This document shows positions 37,401-48,932 of a stretch of 64,000 bases of DNA, one piece after another. Every line of letters begins with the position of its first letter. The first letter of the stretch is position 1. Source of the DNA: Haematobia irritans (Eukaryota; Arthropoda; Insecta; Diptera; Muscidae). The translations under genes and the position numbers were made by a program. The DNA lies in assembly GCF_050003625.1 (NCBI RefSeq), contig NC_134397.1, forward strand, positions 224,440,537-224,504,536, in the 5' to 3' direction. The notes under the pieces are model-generated. The model did not search any database. It was given only the letters and a program-made list of their open reading frames with translations, and was not told the origin of the DNA.

Positions 37401-37519
37401 TCTATAAAAGTTTGTGAAGTACCACTTAGTTGGAGAGGACTATTTTGCAAAATCTACCAAAGCATCAAGAATTCTACCTATCTACCAAACAGTAAAAATC
37501 TACCATTGTGAAAACCGTT

Positions 37520-37672
37520 CGAACTCGCCTATAAAAAGTAGATCCCTTGTCATTGAGTTGAACATGGAATCGGGCAGCACTCAGTGATAAGAGGGAAGTT
37601 CAATTCTGTGCTATCACAAAGGACTGAAATATAGCTTGAAATATCGGGCTACCTCTATACCTTAGCTAAGTC
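37520..37672 (+). repeat. SINE 3' fragment
   Basis: Matches 50705-50860: CTCGCCTATAAAAAG, GGTCCCTTGTCATTGAG-like, GAATCGGGCAGCACTCAGTG and ATATCGGGCTACC. The tRNA-like head and CCTAA tail are missing. Confidence 0.75.
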
Positions 37673-37714
37673 AACACAATCTCTCATATTAGGTCAATAT
37701 TTTTTTAGTGTAAA
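37673..37714 (+). repeat. R2 tail fragment
   Basis: CATATTAGGTCAATATTTTT then TTAGTGTA, the last ~40 bp of R2. Confidence 0.55.
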
Positions 37715-37823
37715 TGTACACCACCATGGAATTTTCTATGAAAATTCTTCGTCGTAGTGGGTTACATGGTAATATATTGAATTTCAGGGAGGTTTGATGA
37801 CAGATATCTTCCAAGCACATCTG

Positions 37824-38605
37824 CACGCAAAAACAAAAAAACGTTTGGAAAATGTGTACCGAATACATTTTTCTTTTGTTAGCATTTTTTTTAATTTCTT
37901 CGAAAATTGCGCACTTTTATCACCAATTTTTTTTTTTACAAAATTTTAATTTTTGTAATAAAAAATAATTTTTGTTACAAAATCACAAGCCCTTTCTTTT
38001 ATATCCAGCACTGTTCTTTTCTGACTTTAAGTTTTAGTAAAAGTTTCATAATAAAAAATTACTATAGTAGTATGCAATGTCGAACATCTTTTCGGAATAT
38101 CCCGAACATTTTTGAAGTATATACAAAGAAATTTTTTGGTGTTTGGTCGAAGCAAGGATTGAACGCATAACACTTTTTATGCAAGGCGGAGATGATAACC
38201 ATTGCTCTACGGTGTGCAACTAAATGTATGTTTCGTTCAAACAAAGTTTCTTCACACCGGCTCGTGGGCGCCGAAAACTATGCCATATAAATAAAACTGC
38301 TTGACTCTTTGCGTTGATGGGCATATCGATAATTGTCTGTTGATGACACTAACGTTTACGTGGTTCAGTGGATCGCTTACAAACTGAATAGTCTGCGGTT
38401 CGATTCTCTCTGTCCAGGCGAAAAGTAAAATTTATAAAATTGAATAGTTTATTCTATATTGTTTGTATTACAGAAAAAAGTGCTAAGAATTAAAAACCTC
38501 GTGGAAGTAGAAAAGAGGTGGAGGAAGGTGCAATTAGCTAGAAAAGACATTTTTTGAGTTAGTCTTTATGAAATTGTTTTTATATCCCGTATAAGAATAA
38601 ACGTT
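37824..38605 (+). mobile_element. R5c, MITE-like element, right end missing
   Basis: Starts CACGCAAAAACAAAAAAACG, then CTTTTGTTAGCATTTTT, AGCACTGTTCTTTTCTGAC, the tRNA-like pair and CTCGTGGAAGTAGAAAAG. The usual TTTTTTTGCGTG end is absent. Confidence 0.72.
38130..38422. repeat. Divergent tRNA-like pair in R5c
   Basis: X on minus (about 38130-38212) and Y on plus (about 38348-38422, GTGGTTCAGTGGATCG and GGTTCGATTCTCTC), separated by CGGCTCGTGGGCGCC and an AT-rich spacer. Confidence 0.6.
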
Positions 38606-39464
38606 TATCTTCTTCAAATGAAATTTGCTCCATTGGATTCCTTCTGCTTCGGGCACGAATGATAAATTTTAAAATAGCCTGAATATGTAATAAACTTCAT
38701 TGTCCTTGATATGAACATCACTTTTCATGTGCTATCATTAGCAGTGCATAGCCCCTGCATTCTTTCGACGATTATACGATGTCAGGCAAAATTTATAACA
38801 TTCATTAAAGGGGAAATATGAACAGAAGTAACACCCAGATTTTTGGCACTTCAAGTATCAACAATAGTGGTGGTGTTTTTGCCGATGGTTATTAGCTGGC
38901 ATACTTGTATCCTGCTGTTAGCACTCAACTTACCCTCATTTGAGTCCTGCCGATGAAATCCTTTGTTTGTGTGTGTGTGTGTGTGGATGTAAAAGATGAG
39001 TTTTGTAGTGTCGCTAATGGTTGGTTTTAACGCCACAGGGTTTCTTGTTTTCATGCAGTTTTTTTCCAAATATTTTTTTCTTTTGTCTAAGACAATTTTT
39101 CTTTTTTTCCTTTCTATTGTTTGTCGGTGTTCTTTTTGATGAGGGGTCGAATTATGGTAATAATTTCAGATTTGCCAGTAGCAATCGAGAAATATTTGAT
39201 GAGTAATTGACTAATCAGGTTATATGCCTTAAAGAAATTGACATACGCTTTGTAATATTTGTTGATATACAGTCAAACCATTTAAACTTTGACATTTTAA
39301 AAGGTGGACACCTTTCAAATAGTGGACAATTTTCTGTAGATGTTTGATGCTTGATATTATTATATTCAAATTTATTTTTTTCTTAAATGAAAACTTCCCA
39401 ATTATGTAGTCGATTTAGACGACCATGGATATCCAATTTTGGAAGAGTTTTATTGTAGATGTGT
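38606..39464. other. No gene seen; (GT)n at 38967-38983
   Basis: Moderately AT-rich, no repeat match noticed, frames up to 72 codons without domains. Confidence 0.4.
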
Positions 39465-39910
39465 CCTAGCAAAAAAATTGGAAGTTGTTCCAAAGGCACA
39501 ACTTTAAAAACAATTTGAAAAATGTCCTCCCAAAGATGTTCTTTATTTAAACTACACAGGAAGATCTTTTAGTTACATTTTTTATAACTCACTCTTTTCA
39601 TATCTTTAAAGGGTAATTCCAATTTTTTTGTTGTTTCAAATGGGTTAAGAACAGAGTAAAAATTAATAAAATGGTACAAATTGTTAAAATTTTGTCGAAA
39701 AAATGGTAATCCAAAAGTGCGAATTTTTTAAAATATTTTATTACATTTTTATAATTCACACCCAAAACACTACATTCGAATCACACTTTATGAAGCGATG
39801 CAAATTCAGTGCAACGGCTGTTTTAATGGAATGCACGTCCATGTTAAATTCATCGCATCGGCGCCAATTGTGCACCACTGCCGGATCCAAAAAGAATATT
39901 TTCACTACTG
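39465..39910 (+). repeat. R4 copy
   Basis: Begins CTAGCAAAAAAATTGGAAG, then GTTCCAAAGGCACAAC, and ends with GAAGCGATGCAAATTCAGTG and CCAAAAAGAATATTTTC, parallel to 12528-13045. Confidence 0.68.
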
Positions 39911-39924
39911 TTTGAACTTTGAAC

Positions 39925-40380
39925 TTTGGTACGTGATTTATACATCAGTTCAGAATTACATATAGCTCTCCAATTTTGAGCTCAGGATCTTCTTAGAAGA
40001 GTAAAGTTCATATATTCGGTGAAATTTGGTACGTGATGTTAGTACATGACTATCCCTAATCCCCAGATGTTCCTGGAAGAGCAAATTTCATCCCATCCGG
40101 ATGAAATTCGGTACATGATGTTAGTAGTTGCCCTCTAACAAAAAACAAAATGGTCTATATTAGTTTTTGATTATATATAGCCCCCATATAAACCGATCCC
40201 CAGATTTGAGCTTCGAAACTTCTTTGAGAAGTAATTTTTTCCGATACGATTGAAATTTGGTACGTGATGCTAGTATATGCCCTCTGTAGAGTTCTTTGCA
40301 ATGGTTTTTTATATTTGCAAATTGCCACCAACTTAGTTCTATATTCATATTGATCGATCAACCGATTTTATTAAAGGCTA
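39925..40380 (-). repeat. D1 remnant (tiles only)
   Basis: Two to three decayed tiles in reverse: GAAATTTGGTACGTGATG twice and TATATAGCCCCCATATAAAC with CGATCCCCAGATTTGAGC. Head and tail are absent. Confidence 0.65.
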
Positions 40381-40392
40381 TTTTTCTAAGTG

Positions 40393-40945
40393 CCACCGTA
40401 GTGCGATGGTTAGCATACCCGCCTTGCATACACAAGGTCGTGGGTTGAAATCCAGTTTTGACCAAACACCAAAAAGTTTTTCAGCGGTGGATTATCCAAC
40501 CTCAGTAATGCTGGTGACATTTCTACATTTGTATCAAAGCTTCTCTAATGCGTCGTCCAGACTATAAGTTTTTCCGGACGGAATGTCTGTGCTTGTAACG
40601 AATCTTACAGTGTGGCCAATCGATTCGAATTGTCGGCGATGACTAAATAATCGGTAAATGTGTTATCGATCCCATAAACATGCAGCAGTATCGATTATGC
40701 CTACGGACTTAACTTATAATGTGTGTATAATGTTCGACGCGAGCACTGTCGTCCGGGTAAACTTCTAGTCTGGACGGCGAATTAGTGAATTCACTGTAAT
40801 ATGGAACGCCCTTCGGATTCGTCTATAAAAATGAGGTCCCTTGTCATTGAGGTTAACATAGAATCGGGCAGCAATCAGCGATAAGAGAGAAGTTCACCGT
40901 AGTGGTATCGCCTGAAATATAAGGCTCCCACTATACCTAACCTTA
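40393..40945 (+). mobile_element. tRNA-derived SINE, interrupted
   Basis: The head GCCACCGTAGTGCGATGG and GGTCGTGGGTTGAAATCC is followed by the body TTTTTCAGCGGTGGATTATC. After an insert it continues GGTCCCTTGTCATTGAGG and GAATCGGGCAGC and ends ACTATACCTAACC. It matches 50517-50862. The tail is short. Confidence 0.8.
40549..40780. mobile_element. Small fold-back element inside the SINE
   Basis: Arms GTCGTCCAGACTATAAGTTT and, inverted, GCCGTCCAGACTAGAAGTTT, both followed by a CCGGACG-type motif. About 232 bp. The SINE at 50517 is continuous at this point. No clear target duplication. Confidence 0.75.
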
Positions 40946-41039
40946 GTGCTTGTTGATTTAAAATATGCATAAAACACATGCCGATTTATGAAATGAGAAA
41001 AAAAAACTTTTATTTGGCAGATAATTTCTGGTCATTTAA

Positions 41040-41660
41040 CATTTAAATATAATTTCGGGTATATTGCCACCACCACGACTATTTTGCACAATGGTCATTA
41101 TGGAGGTCGAATTTTCTACCAACTTTTCAAGCATTTGAGGGCGTTTTCAGCAATGACACGTTGCTGGTTTACCCACGTAAATCAAAGACTTCAGGTATTC
41201 CCACAAAAATATCGAGTGGCGTCAAATCACACGAACTCGGAGGCCAATACACCGTTCCATTTCTCGAAATAATGTTATCGTTGAAATGTTCTTTCAAGTC
41301 CATTGTTTCGCTTGCAGTATGACAAGTGGTACCATGCTGTTGAAACCACATTACGTTTACATCCATATCTTGAAGTTTTGGTAAAAAAAAAATTCAGTGA
41401 TTATGATTCTGTATCGATTTCCATTCACGGCAACGCGTCGTCCTTCCAAATTTTTAAAGAAATAAGGACCGATGGTTCCACCAGTCCGTAGACCACACCA
41501 AACAGTACGTTTATGCGATGCATTGGTAATTCTTGAACGGCGTGTGAACTATATTTGCATCCAACAGAGTGAATGTAGACCGAAATTTGGCAATTATGTT
41601 CTTTATGGTGCTCTCAGACGGACGATTATGTGCACCATAATAGAGCACGAAGTGCTCTAT
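41040..41660 (-). pseudogene. Decayed mariner-superfamily transposase
   Basis: The minus strand shows MWFQQHGTTCHTASETMD, then SRNGTVYWPPSSCDLTPLD (third Asp retained), the second Asp replaced by His. Further upstream is a frameshifted piece like VWCGLWAGGIIGPYFF of 29703-30404. Several frame breaks. No clear terminal inverted repeats were found. Same broad family as the element at 29597-30516 but older. Confidence 0.8.
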
Positions 41661-41751
41661 TAACATATTTAAATGGTCAATGTTTTTGAAAATAAATTTC
41701 TACGATTTGAAAGTTATTTTGTTATTATTATTTTTTGTTGGGAGGTAAACT

Positions 41752-41915
41752 CCCAGCAAAAAATGAGATTCCCAAAAAATAGTTTGGATCCCCAATTTGT
41801 AATCCGAAAGTAGTGCAAAGTTGGATCATCTCCAATTTACATGGGCGGAATTACTCCATTCCTTTGCATTGCTTTAGAGGTTGTGCCTTGAATTTTTTTG
41901 GCAATTTCACTTTTT
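41752..41915 (+). repeat. R4-like remnant
   Basis: CTCCCAGCAAAAAATGAGAT at the start and AGAGGTTGTGCCTTG near the end resemble R4 termini. The middle is diverged. Confidence 0.4.
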
Positions 41916-41920
41916 ATTTT

Positions 41921-44691
41921 TATACCCACCACCATAGAATGGTGACGGGGGTATAATAAGTTTGTCATTCCGTTTGTAACACATCGAAATATCGATTTCC
42001 AACTATATAAAGTGTATATATTCTTGATCAGGGAGAAATTCTAAGACGATATAACGATGTCCGTCTGTCTGTCTGACTGTCTGTTGTAATCACGCTACAG
42101 TCTTCAATAATGAAGCAATCGTGCTGAAATTTTGCACAAACTCGTCTTTTGTCTGCAAGCAGGTCAAGTTCGAAGTTGGGCTATATCGGTCCAGGTTTTG
42201 ATATAGTCCCCATATAAACCGACCTCGATTTGGGGTCTTGGGCTTATAGAAATTGTAGTTTTTATCCAATTTGCCTGAAATTTTAAATCTAGATGTATTT
42301 TATGACCATAAAGAGGTGTGCCAAAAATGGTGAGTATCGGTCCATGTTTTGGTATAGCCCCCATATAGACCGATCTCCCGATTTTACTTCTTGGACTTCT
42401 AGAATCCGCAGTTTTTATTCAATTTAACAGAAATTGTAAATCTAGAGGTATTTTAGATCTATAAAGAGGTGCGCCAAAAATAGTGAGCATCGGTCAACGT
42501 TTTGGTATGGTTCCTATATAAACCGACCACCCGATTTGGGGTCTTGGGCTTATAGAAATCGTAGGTTTTATCCTATTTGCCTGAAATTTGAAATCTAGAG
42601 GTATTTTATGACCATAAAGAGGTGTGCCAAAAATGGTGAGTATCGGTCCATGTTTTGGTATAGCCCCCATATAGACCGATCTCCCGATTTTACTTCTTGG
42701 ACTTCTAGAATCCGCAGTTTTTATTCGATTTAACAGAAATTGTAAATCTAGAGGTATTTTAGAACTATAAAGAGATGTGCCAAAAATGGTGAGCATCGGT
42801 CCATGTTTTATTATGGTCCCCATATAAACCGACCTCCCGATTTGGGGTCTTGGGCTTATAGAAACCGTATTTTTTATCCAATTTGACTGAAATTGAAAAT
42901 CTAGAGGTACTTGAGGACCATCAAAGGTGTGCCGAAAATGGTCCGTATCGTTCCATGTTTTGGTATAGCCCCCATATAGACCGATCTCCCAATTTTACAT
43001 CTTGGGTTTATAGAATCCGTAGTTTATATACAATTTGCCTGAAATTGTAAATTTATAGGTATTTTAGGTCCATAAAGAGGTGTGCCACAAATGGTGAGTA
43101 TCGGTATATGTTTTGGTATACCCCCCATATAGACCGATATCCCGATTTTACTTCTTAGGCTTCTAGAATCCGAAGTTTTTATCCAATTTGCCTGAAATTG
43201 GAAATCTAGAGGTATTTTATGAACATAAAGAGGTGTGTTAAAAATGGTGAGTATCGGTCCATGTTTTGGTATAGCCCCCATATAGACCGATCTCCCTATT
43301 TTACTTCTTGGACTTCTAGAATCCGCAGTTTTTATTCAATTTAACAGAAATTGTAAATCTAGAGGTATTTTAGAACTATAAAGAGGTGTGCCAAAAATGG
43401 TGAGCATCGGTCAATGTTTTGGTATGGTCCCTATATAAACCGACCTCCCGATTTGGGGTCTTGGGCTTATAGAAACCGTAGTTTTTATCCAATTTGCCTG
43501 AAATTGGAAATCTAGAGGAATTTTATGACCATAAAGAGGTGTGCCAACAATGGCGAGTATCGGTCCATGTTTTGGTATAGCCCCCATATAGACCGATCTC
43601 CCGATTTTAATTCTTGGGCTTATAGAAACTGCAGTTTTTATCCAATTTACCTGAAATTGGAAATCGAGAGGTACTTTAGAAACGTAAAGAAGTGTGCCAA
43701 AAATGGTGAGCATCGGTCCATGTTTTGGACCGATTTGGGGTCTTGGGCTTATAGAAACCGTATTTTTTATCCAATTTGCCTGAAATTGAAAATCTAGAGG
43801 TATTGTAGGACCATCAAAAGGTGTGCCACAAATGGTGAGTATCGGTACATGTTTTGGTATAGCCCCCATATAGACCGATCTCCCGATTTTACATCTTGGG
43901 TTTATAGAATCCGTAGTTTATATACAATTTGCCTGAAATTGTAAATTTATAGGTATTTTAGGTCCACAAAGATGTGTGCCACAAATGGTGAGTATCGGTG
44001 CATGTTTTGATAAGCCCCCATATAGACCGATATCCCATTTTACTTCTTAGGCTTCTAGAATCCGAAGTTTTTATCCAATTTGCCTGAAATTGGAAATCTA
44101 GAGGTATTTTCGGGCCATAAAGAGGTGAGCTGAAAATGGTGAGTATCGGTCCATATTTTAGTATAGCCCCCATAAGAACGATCTCCCGATTTAACTCCTT
44201 GGGTTTCTAGAAACCGTAGTTTTTATCCGATTTGCCTGAAATTGTAAATATTCTGGTATTTTTGGTTCACAAAAACGTGTATCGGATTAAGTTTTTATCG
44301 GTCCAATTGGTAATGCCTCCATATAGACCGACTTCACTTCTTGAGGGCGCACTGATCATGAAAGTTGCTTGAAACTCAATGTAAAATTTCCAGATTTTAC
44401 TTCTCGGGTGAAAATCTGCAGATTTAAGATATCAAATCAAGACGTTATTTTATAATTTTCTTGCACACTTACAAGAGATGTTAATGATTCCTCTAAAACT
44501 CTAACAAAAATAGTTCTTATAAATCCAGAATCTGATATAGTCCTCATAGGTGAAATTTTTAAATTTATCTTCGGGAAGTGTCCTCAAGTCCTCAAGCCCT
44601 TCCGAAATTTCAAAGGAAACCCTAATATTTGGTTCATGGTGGTGGGTATTTAAGATTCGGCCCGGCCGAACTTACTGCTGTATATACTTGT
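41921..44691 (-). mobile_element. D3, INE-1/DINE-1-like element (2.8 kb, ~14 tiles)
   Basis: On the plus strand it starts TATACCCACCACCATAGAAT, then has ATATATTCTTGATCAGGG and GTCCGTCTGTCTGTCTG, a segment strongly like the start of Drosophila INE-1. About 14 tiles of ~153 bp follow, each with GCCCCCATATAGACCGAT and GAGGTGTGCCAAAAATGG. It ends with GGTGGTGGGTA, the hairpin TTCGGCCCGGCCGAA and TATATACTTGT. Frames of up to 152 codons are tile artefacts. Drosophila DINE-1 elements also carry central tandem repeats. Confidence 0.78.
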
Positions 44692-44756
44692 TATCGCTAT
44701 TTTTGGTAACACTTTTATTTTCTTATTAATCTAAGTTTTACTAATTTAATTGAAAT

Positions 44757-44838
44757 TCTTCGCTTCCACCGGGGGTTGAACCTGGGTCTGTTGGCACCAT
44801 AACAGAACGCCTTAGCACACTCAGCCACAACCGCCATT
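44757..44838 (-). repeat. tRNA-like sequence
   Basis: The minus strand reads GCGGTTGTGGCTGAGTGTGC with CAGGTTCAACCCCCGGTGG, box A and box B in the right order and spacing for a class II-like tRNA. I could not fold a convincing anticodon arm, so a SINE head or tRNA pseudogene is more likely than a gene. Confidence 0.5.
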
Positions 44839-44939
44839 GAAAATGATGCATCAAAACGTCTATTCAAATGTTTGCGATATGAACCTAATATGACAACACG
44901 GTATAACATTGTAACTACTTCCTGAGATGTTCTTTATTA

Positions 44940-45343
44940 TTATTATGAATGAATAAATAAAAAACGCAGGTTAAAAATCACCAACGGATATTTTTTAATA
45001 ACTATTTTTCTAAAAAAAAATATTTTTTTATTTAATACATCGTTTTTATTTTTTTATTTTTTGTATATATTTTTTCCATTAAAAATAAAAAAAAATTAAA
45101 AATGATCTTAATTTACAAAACCTTCTCAAAAGAACTTCCATGGAAGTGAAAAAGTCAAATGGCACAGGTTCAAATTCCAGAGGGGATGTTTTTTTTATTG
45201 TTTTATTATTTTGTTTTACTTTTTTTTATTGATTTTCTTTTTTCGAAAATGTAAATGTCCAAAATTTAGATTTTTACTTAAAATATCCCAATTCCGTACT
45301 TTCTAAGACTTGTCCAAAAGGATTGCATCGGAAATGAAAAAAA
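44940..45343 (+). repeat. R7b, left part of R7
   Basis: About 340 bp match 47105-47425: ATGATCTTAATTTACAAAACC, the tRNA-like GGCACAGGTTCAAATTCC and TGTCCAAAAGGATTGCATCG. The 80-bp tandem part is missing; D1d begins in the final A-run. Confidence 0.72.
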
Positions 45344-47090
45344 ACAAGTATATACGGCCGTAAGTTCGGCCAGGCCGAAGCTTATGTACCCTCCACCATG
45401 GATTGCGTAGAAACTTCTACTGAAGACTGTCATCCACAATCGAATTACTTGGGTTGCGGTAACACTTGCCGATGGCAAGGTATCTTAAAACTTCCTAACA
45501 CCGTAATATATACCACATAGTGGTATATATATTAAACTAAAAAAGGCCGATTAAATACCTAAATAATTAAGTTTAAAGTTTCTATAGAAATAAAATTTTG
45601 ACAAAATAAAATTTTGATAACATTTTCTATAGAAGTAAAATTTGGAAAAAATTTTCTATAGAAATAAAATTTGGAAAAAATTTCTATAGAAATAAAAATT
45701 TGACAAAATTTTCTATAAAAATAAAGTTTTGACAAATTTTTCTATAGAAATAACATTTTGACAATGTTTTCTATAAAAATAAAATTTTGGTAGATTATTT
45801 TTGGCTCGAGTGGCATCCATGATTATGAACCGATATGGACCAATTTTTGTGTGATTGGGGATCGGCTATATATAACTATAGACCGATATGGACTAACACA
45901 ACGTTGCAAATTTCAACCGGATCGGATGAATTTTGCTCCTCCAAGAGGCTCCGGAGATCAAATCTGGGGAACGGTTTATATGGGGGCTATATATAATTAT
46001 GGACCGATATGGACCAATTCTTGCGTGTTTGTTAGAGACCACATTCTAACACCATGTTCCAAATTTCAACCGGATCGGATGAATTTAGCTCCTCCAAGAG
46101 GCTCCGGAGTCCAAATCTGGGGATCGATTTATATGGGGGCTATATATAATTATTGACCGATATGGACCAATTCTTGCATGGTTGTTAGAGACCATATACT
46201 AACACCACGTACCAAATTTCAATCGGATCGGATGAATTTTGCTCCTCTAAGAGGCTCCAGAGTTCAAAGCTGGGGATCGACTTATATGGGGGCTATATAT
46301 AATTATGGACCGATTTCGGTCCATAAGAGAGACCATATACTAACACCATGTACCAAATTTCAGCCGGATCGGATGAAATTTGCTTCTGTTAGAGGCTCCG
46401 CAAGCCAAATCGGGGGATCGGTTTATATGGGGGCTATATATAATTATGGACCGATGTGAACCAATTTTTGCATGGTTGTTAGAGACAATATACTAACACC
46501 ATGTACCAAATTTCAGCCGGACCGGATGAAATTTGCTTCTCTGAGAGGCTCCGAAAGCCAAATCGGGGGGTCGGTTTATATGTGGACTATATATAATTAT
46601 GGATCCATGTGGACCCATTTTTGCATGGTTGTCAGAGACCATATACTAACACCATGTATGTTTACCACTGTGGTATCACAATGGACTGAGTAGTCTAAGT
46701 GAGCCTGATACATCGGGCTGCCACATAACCTAACCTAACCTAACAACATGAAATTTGATTTTCTTAGAGCTTCTGCAAACGAAATTTGGGGGTCCTTTTA
46801 TATGGGGGTTATACGTAAAAGTGGACCGATATGGCCCATGTGCGATACCATCCCACCTATATCAATAACAACTACTTGTGCCAAGTTTAAAGTCGATAGC
46901 TTGTTTCGTTCGGAAGTTAGCGTGATTTCAACAAACGGACGGACGGACGGACATGCTCAGATCGACTCAGAATTTCACCACGACCCAGAATATATATATA
47001 CTTTATGGGGTCTTAGAGCAATATTTCGATGTGTTACAAACGGAATGACAAAGTTAATATACCCCAATCCTATGGTGGAGGGTATAATAA
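45344..47090. mobile_element. D1d, INE-1-like element with M segment
   Basis: Head ACAAGTATATACGGCCG, hairpin, TACCCTCCACCATGG. M units at 45572-45795 end in GGTAGATTATTTTTGGCTCG. Five tiles follow, a SINE tail fragment at 46652-46742, GACGGACGGACGGACATG near 46940, and the end CCTATGGTGGAGGGTATAA. Closely similar to D1g in reverse. Confidence 0.82.
46652..46742 (+). repeat. 5'-truncated SINE
   Basis: TGGTATCACAATGGACTGAG, GCCTGATACATCGGGCTGCC and then CCTAACCTAACCTAAC: the last ~90 bp of the SINE, in a D1 tile. Truncation from the 5' side is usual for LINE-driven copies. Confidence 0.8.
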
Positions 47091-47104
47091 AGAACAATGG
47101 CTCA

Positions 47105-47592
47105 AATCTCACCAGTGACATTTTTTTATTAAATATTTTTCTAAAAATATTTTTTTTATGTTAAAATCAACAAAAAAATTAAAAGTGATCTTAATTTGCA
47201 AAACCTTATTAAAATAACTTGCATGGAATTGAAAAAGTCAAACGGCTCATGTTCAAATCCCAGCGGGAATGGTTGTTTTTAATTTTTTATTATTTTTTTT
47301 TTCACTTTTTTTATTGATTTTCTTTTTTAAAAAATTTAAATGTTCAAAATTTAAATTATCACTTAAAATATCCTAATTCCGTACTTTGTAAGAGTTGTCC
47401 AAAAGGATTGCATCGGAAATGAACAAAAAAAAAAAAAAAACGATAGGGGATTCCGGGAAGTGCTTTAAAAGAAATGTTTGTGGACTTGTCCAAAAGGACT
47501 GCATCGGAAATGGAAAAAATTGATGGGGGATTCCGGGAAGCGCTTTAAAAGAAATGTTTGTGGCAGCACTTCCAATTTTTTTGCTGGGATAT
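47105..47592 (+). repeat. R7c, R7 copy with two 80-bp units
   Basis: After the tRNA-like GGCTCATGTTCAAATCCC and a T-rich region, two units of ~80 bp (GGGGGATTCCGGGAAG, CTTTAAAAGAAATGTTTGTGG, GGACTGCATCGGAAATGG) follow, then CACTTCCAATTTTTTTGCTG. Confidence 0.75.
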
Positions 47593-48932
47593 TAAAGTGG
47601 CTACACCCACAGGTTCAATTTATTAATATAATATAATTTATTAATATAATATAATTTATTAATATTGGAAAACACAATGCAATATTCGACTCTTAGTGGA
47701 GGTTGGATAGGATGTTTCCTTCCGGCGAAATCAGCGCCTGTACTTGATGTCCTTCTGTAAGATTAATTAAAAGTTAATAGATTTTCATGTTATTACTGAC
47801 TGGCCAGTGTTAAATGCACATTGATTTAATGTCCACAAAGCACCCTTATAGATTTTAAAATTAACCCTATTCAAACCTCTGGCTGCGATTTATTTTCAAA
47901 TATCATTGCTAGAAATCCTTTCCCCCATATTGATGCTAGCATGTGTTAACTACGGGTAATTGTAATTTAATGTTTTTACTGTTCACTTGGTTTTTTAGTT
48001 CCGGCAACAGAAGTAATAAAAATTTGAACATTTGTTTTGTGTTGGTCTTTTATTTGATTTCATTTGGGTTGTTTGTATTTATTTTGCGGTTTATGAGGGT
48101 CTTTTTCTAAAATTCTCATTAATTTTCATTTTTTTAGGTTATTTTTAAGTCAACAATGTATTTACACAATTCACGTTTTTTTATCCCTCCAACCAAAGAT
48201 AAAATCTTGGAAAGCTATGTTTTCGGAAGATATTTGACTGAGATTTTGTTTTCCCTGAATGAAAGAAGGAGTTGATTTTTGGTTTTTTGAGGGAGGGGAA
48301 TGACCATTAATTTGATTAGCTTGTGCTAACAATTTAGATTTGCTGTTATTGATAAGAAAGTGTCATGATTTCATAGAAAAAGGATCAAATTTATTGGTTG
48401 TTTTAAACAAAGGATATTATTGAGAGAGAGAGAGAGACAAGAAAGGGTTTTTAATTAGGGCTATGATGAGATTTTTGTTTGTTTGTTTGAGAAAATCGGT
48501 TTTATGTGGGCAGCTATAGGGTGGATTTTGTGTTGGTTTAGCTAAAAATGAAATATTTTAATATTTTTGATAATCAAATTGAAATGTTTAAACAAATAAA
48601 ACTTGGATGACGACAGCATTGAAGCTTTGGACATACAAACATGTCGACAGCACACATCAACCAATAATGTCTTAAAAAGGAGGTTCATCGTTAATTTTTA
48701 CCGCACAATGGTCACCAAATTCTGGGCATTTTGGAGAGTAAGTTTGGCACTAAAACATAACATACCAAAGCTTTGATCACCTCAAGGTGGCGCTTTGCCG
48801 GGAATGGTCCAAAATACCGCAGAGTCACTTTAGTGCGGCGTTTGATGGTCTTGTCGACTGTTTAAAGGCCTTAATTCGTTCCAAAGTTAGTCAATTCGAA
48901 CAAATCTAAGCTGGCTCTAAAATTTGATGTTA
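47593..48932. other. No gene seen; short GA run
   Basis: Includes a threefold TTTATTAATATAATATAA-like repeat at 47620-47665 and (GA)n at 48421-48437. No supported exon and no match to the repeat families here. Confidence 0.4.

Larger units (their letters stand above)
33335..37510 (-). repeat. M2, giant minisatellite element (~4.2 kb)
   Basis: Left boundary TGCCACTCGAGCCCAAAATA and TCTACCA, the inverse of the D1-linked M end. Right boundary AAATCTACCAAAGCATCAAG and GAATTCTACC near 37470. About 100 units of TTTCTATAGAAAATTTTGTC plus AAAATTTTA fill 34470-37410, with a small block at 33418-33525. Longer-range duplications of ~0.5 kb are visible (e.g. about 35940-36300 versus 36490-36790). Two FB elements are inserted. 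Non-coding. Confidence 0.88.

Noticed and set aside
34470..37410. CRISPR-like or satellite centromere array
   Set aside because: Units are contiguous with no spacers, vary in length, and end in M-element borders, so it is an element-internal minisatellite.
43411..43869. 152-codon frame as a repeat protein
   Set aside because: It is a direct translation of D3 tiles.
44757..44838. Functional class II tRNA gene
   Set aside because: Boxes are well placed but no reliable anticodon stem could be drawn by eye; kept as tRNA-like.
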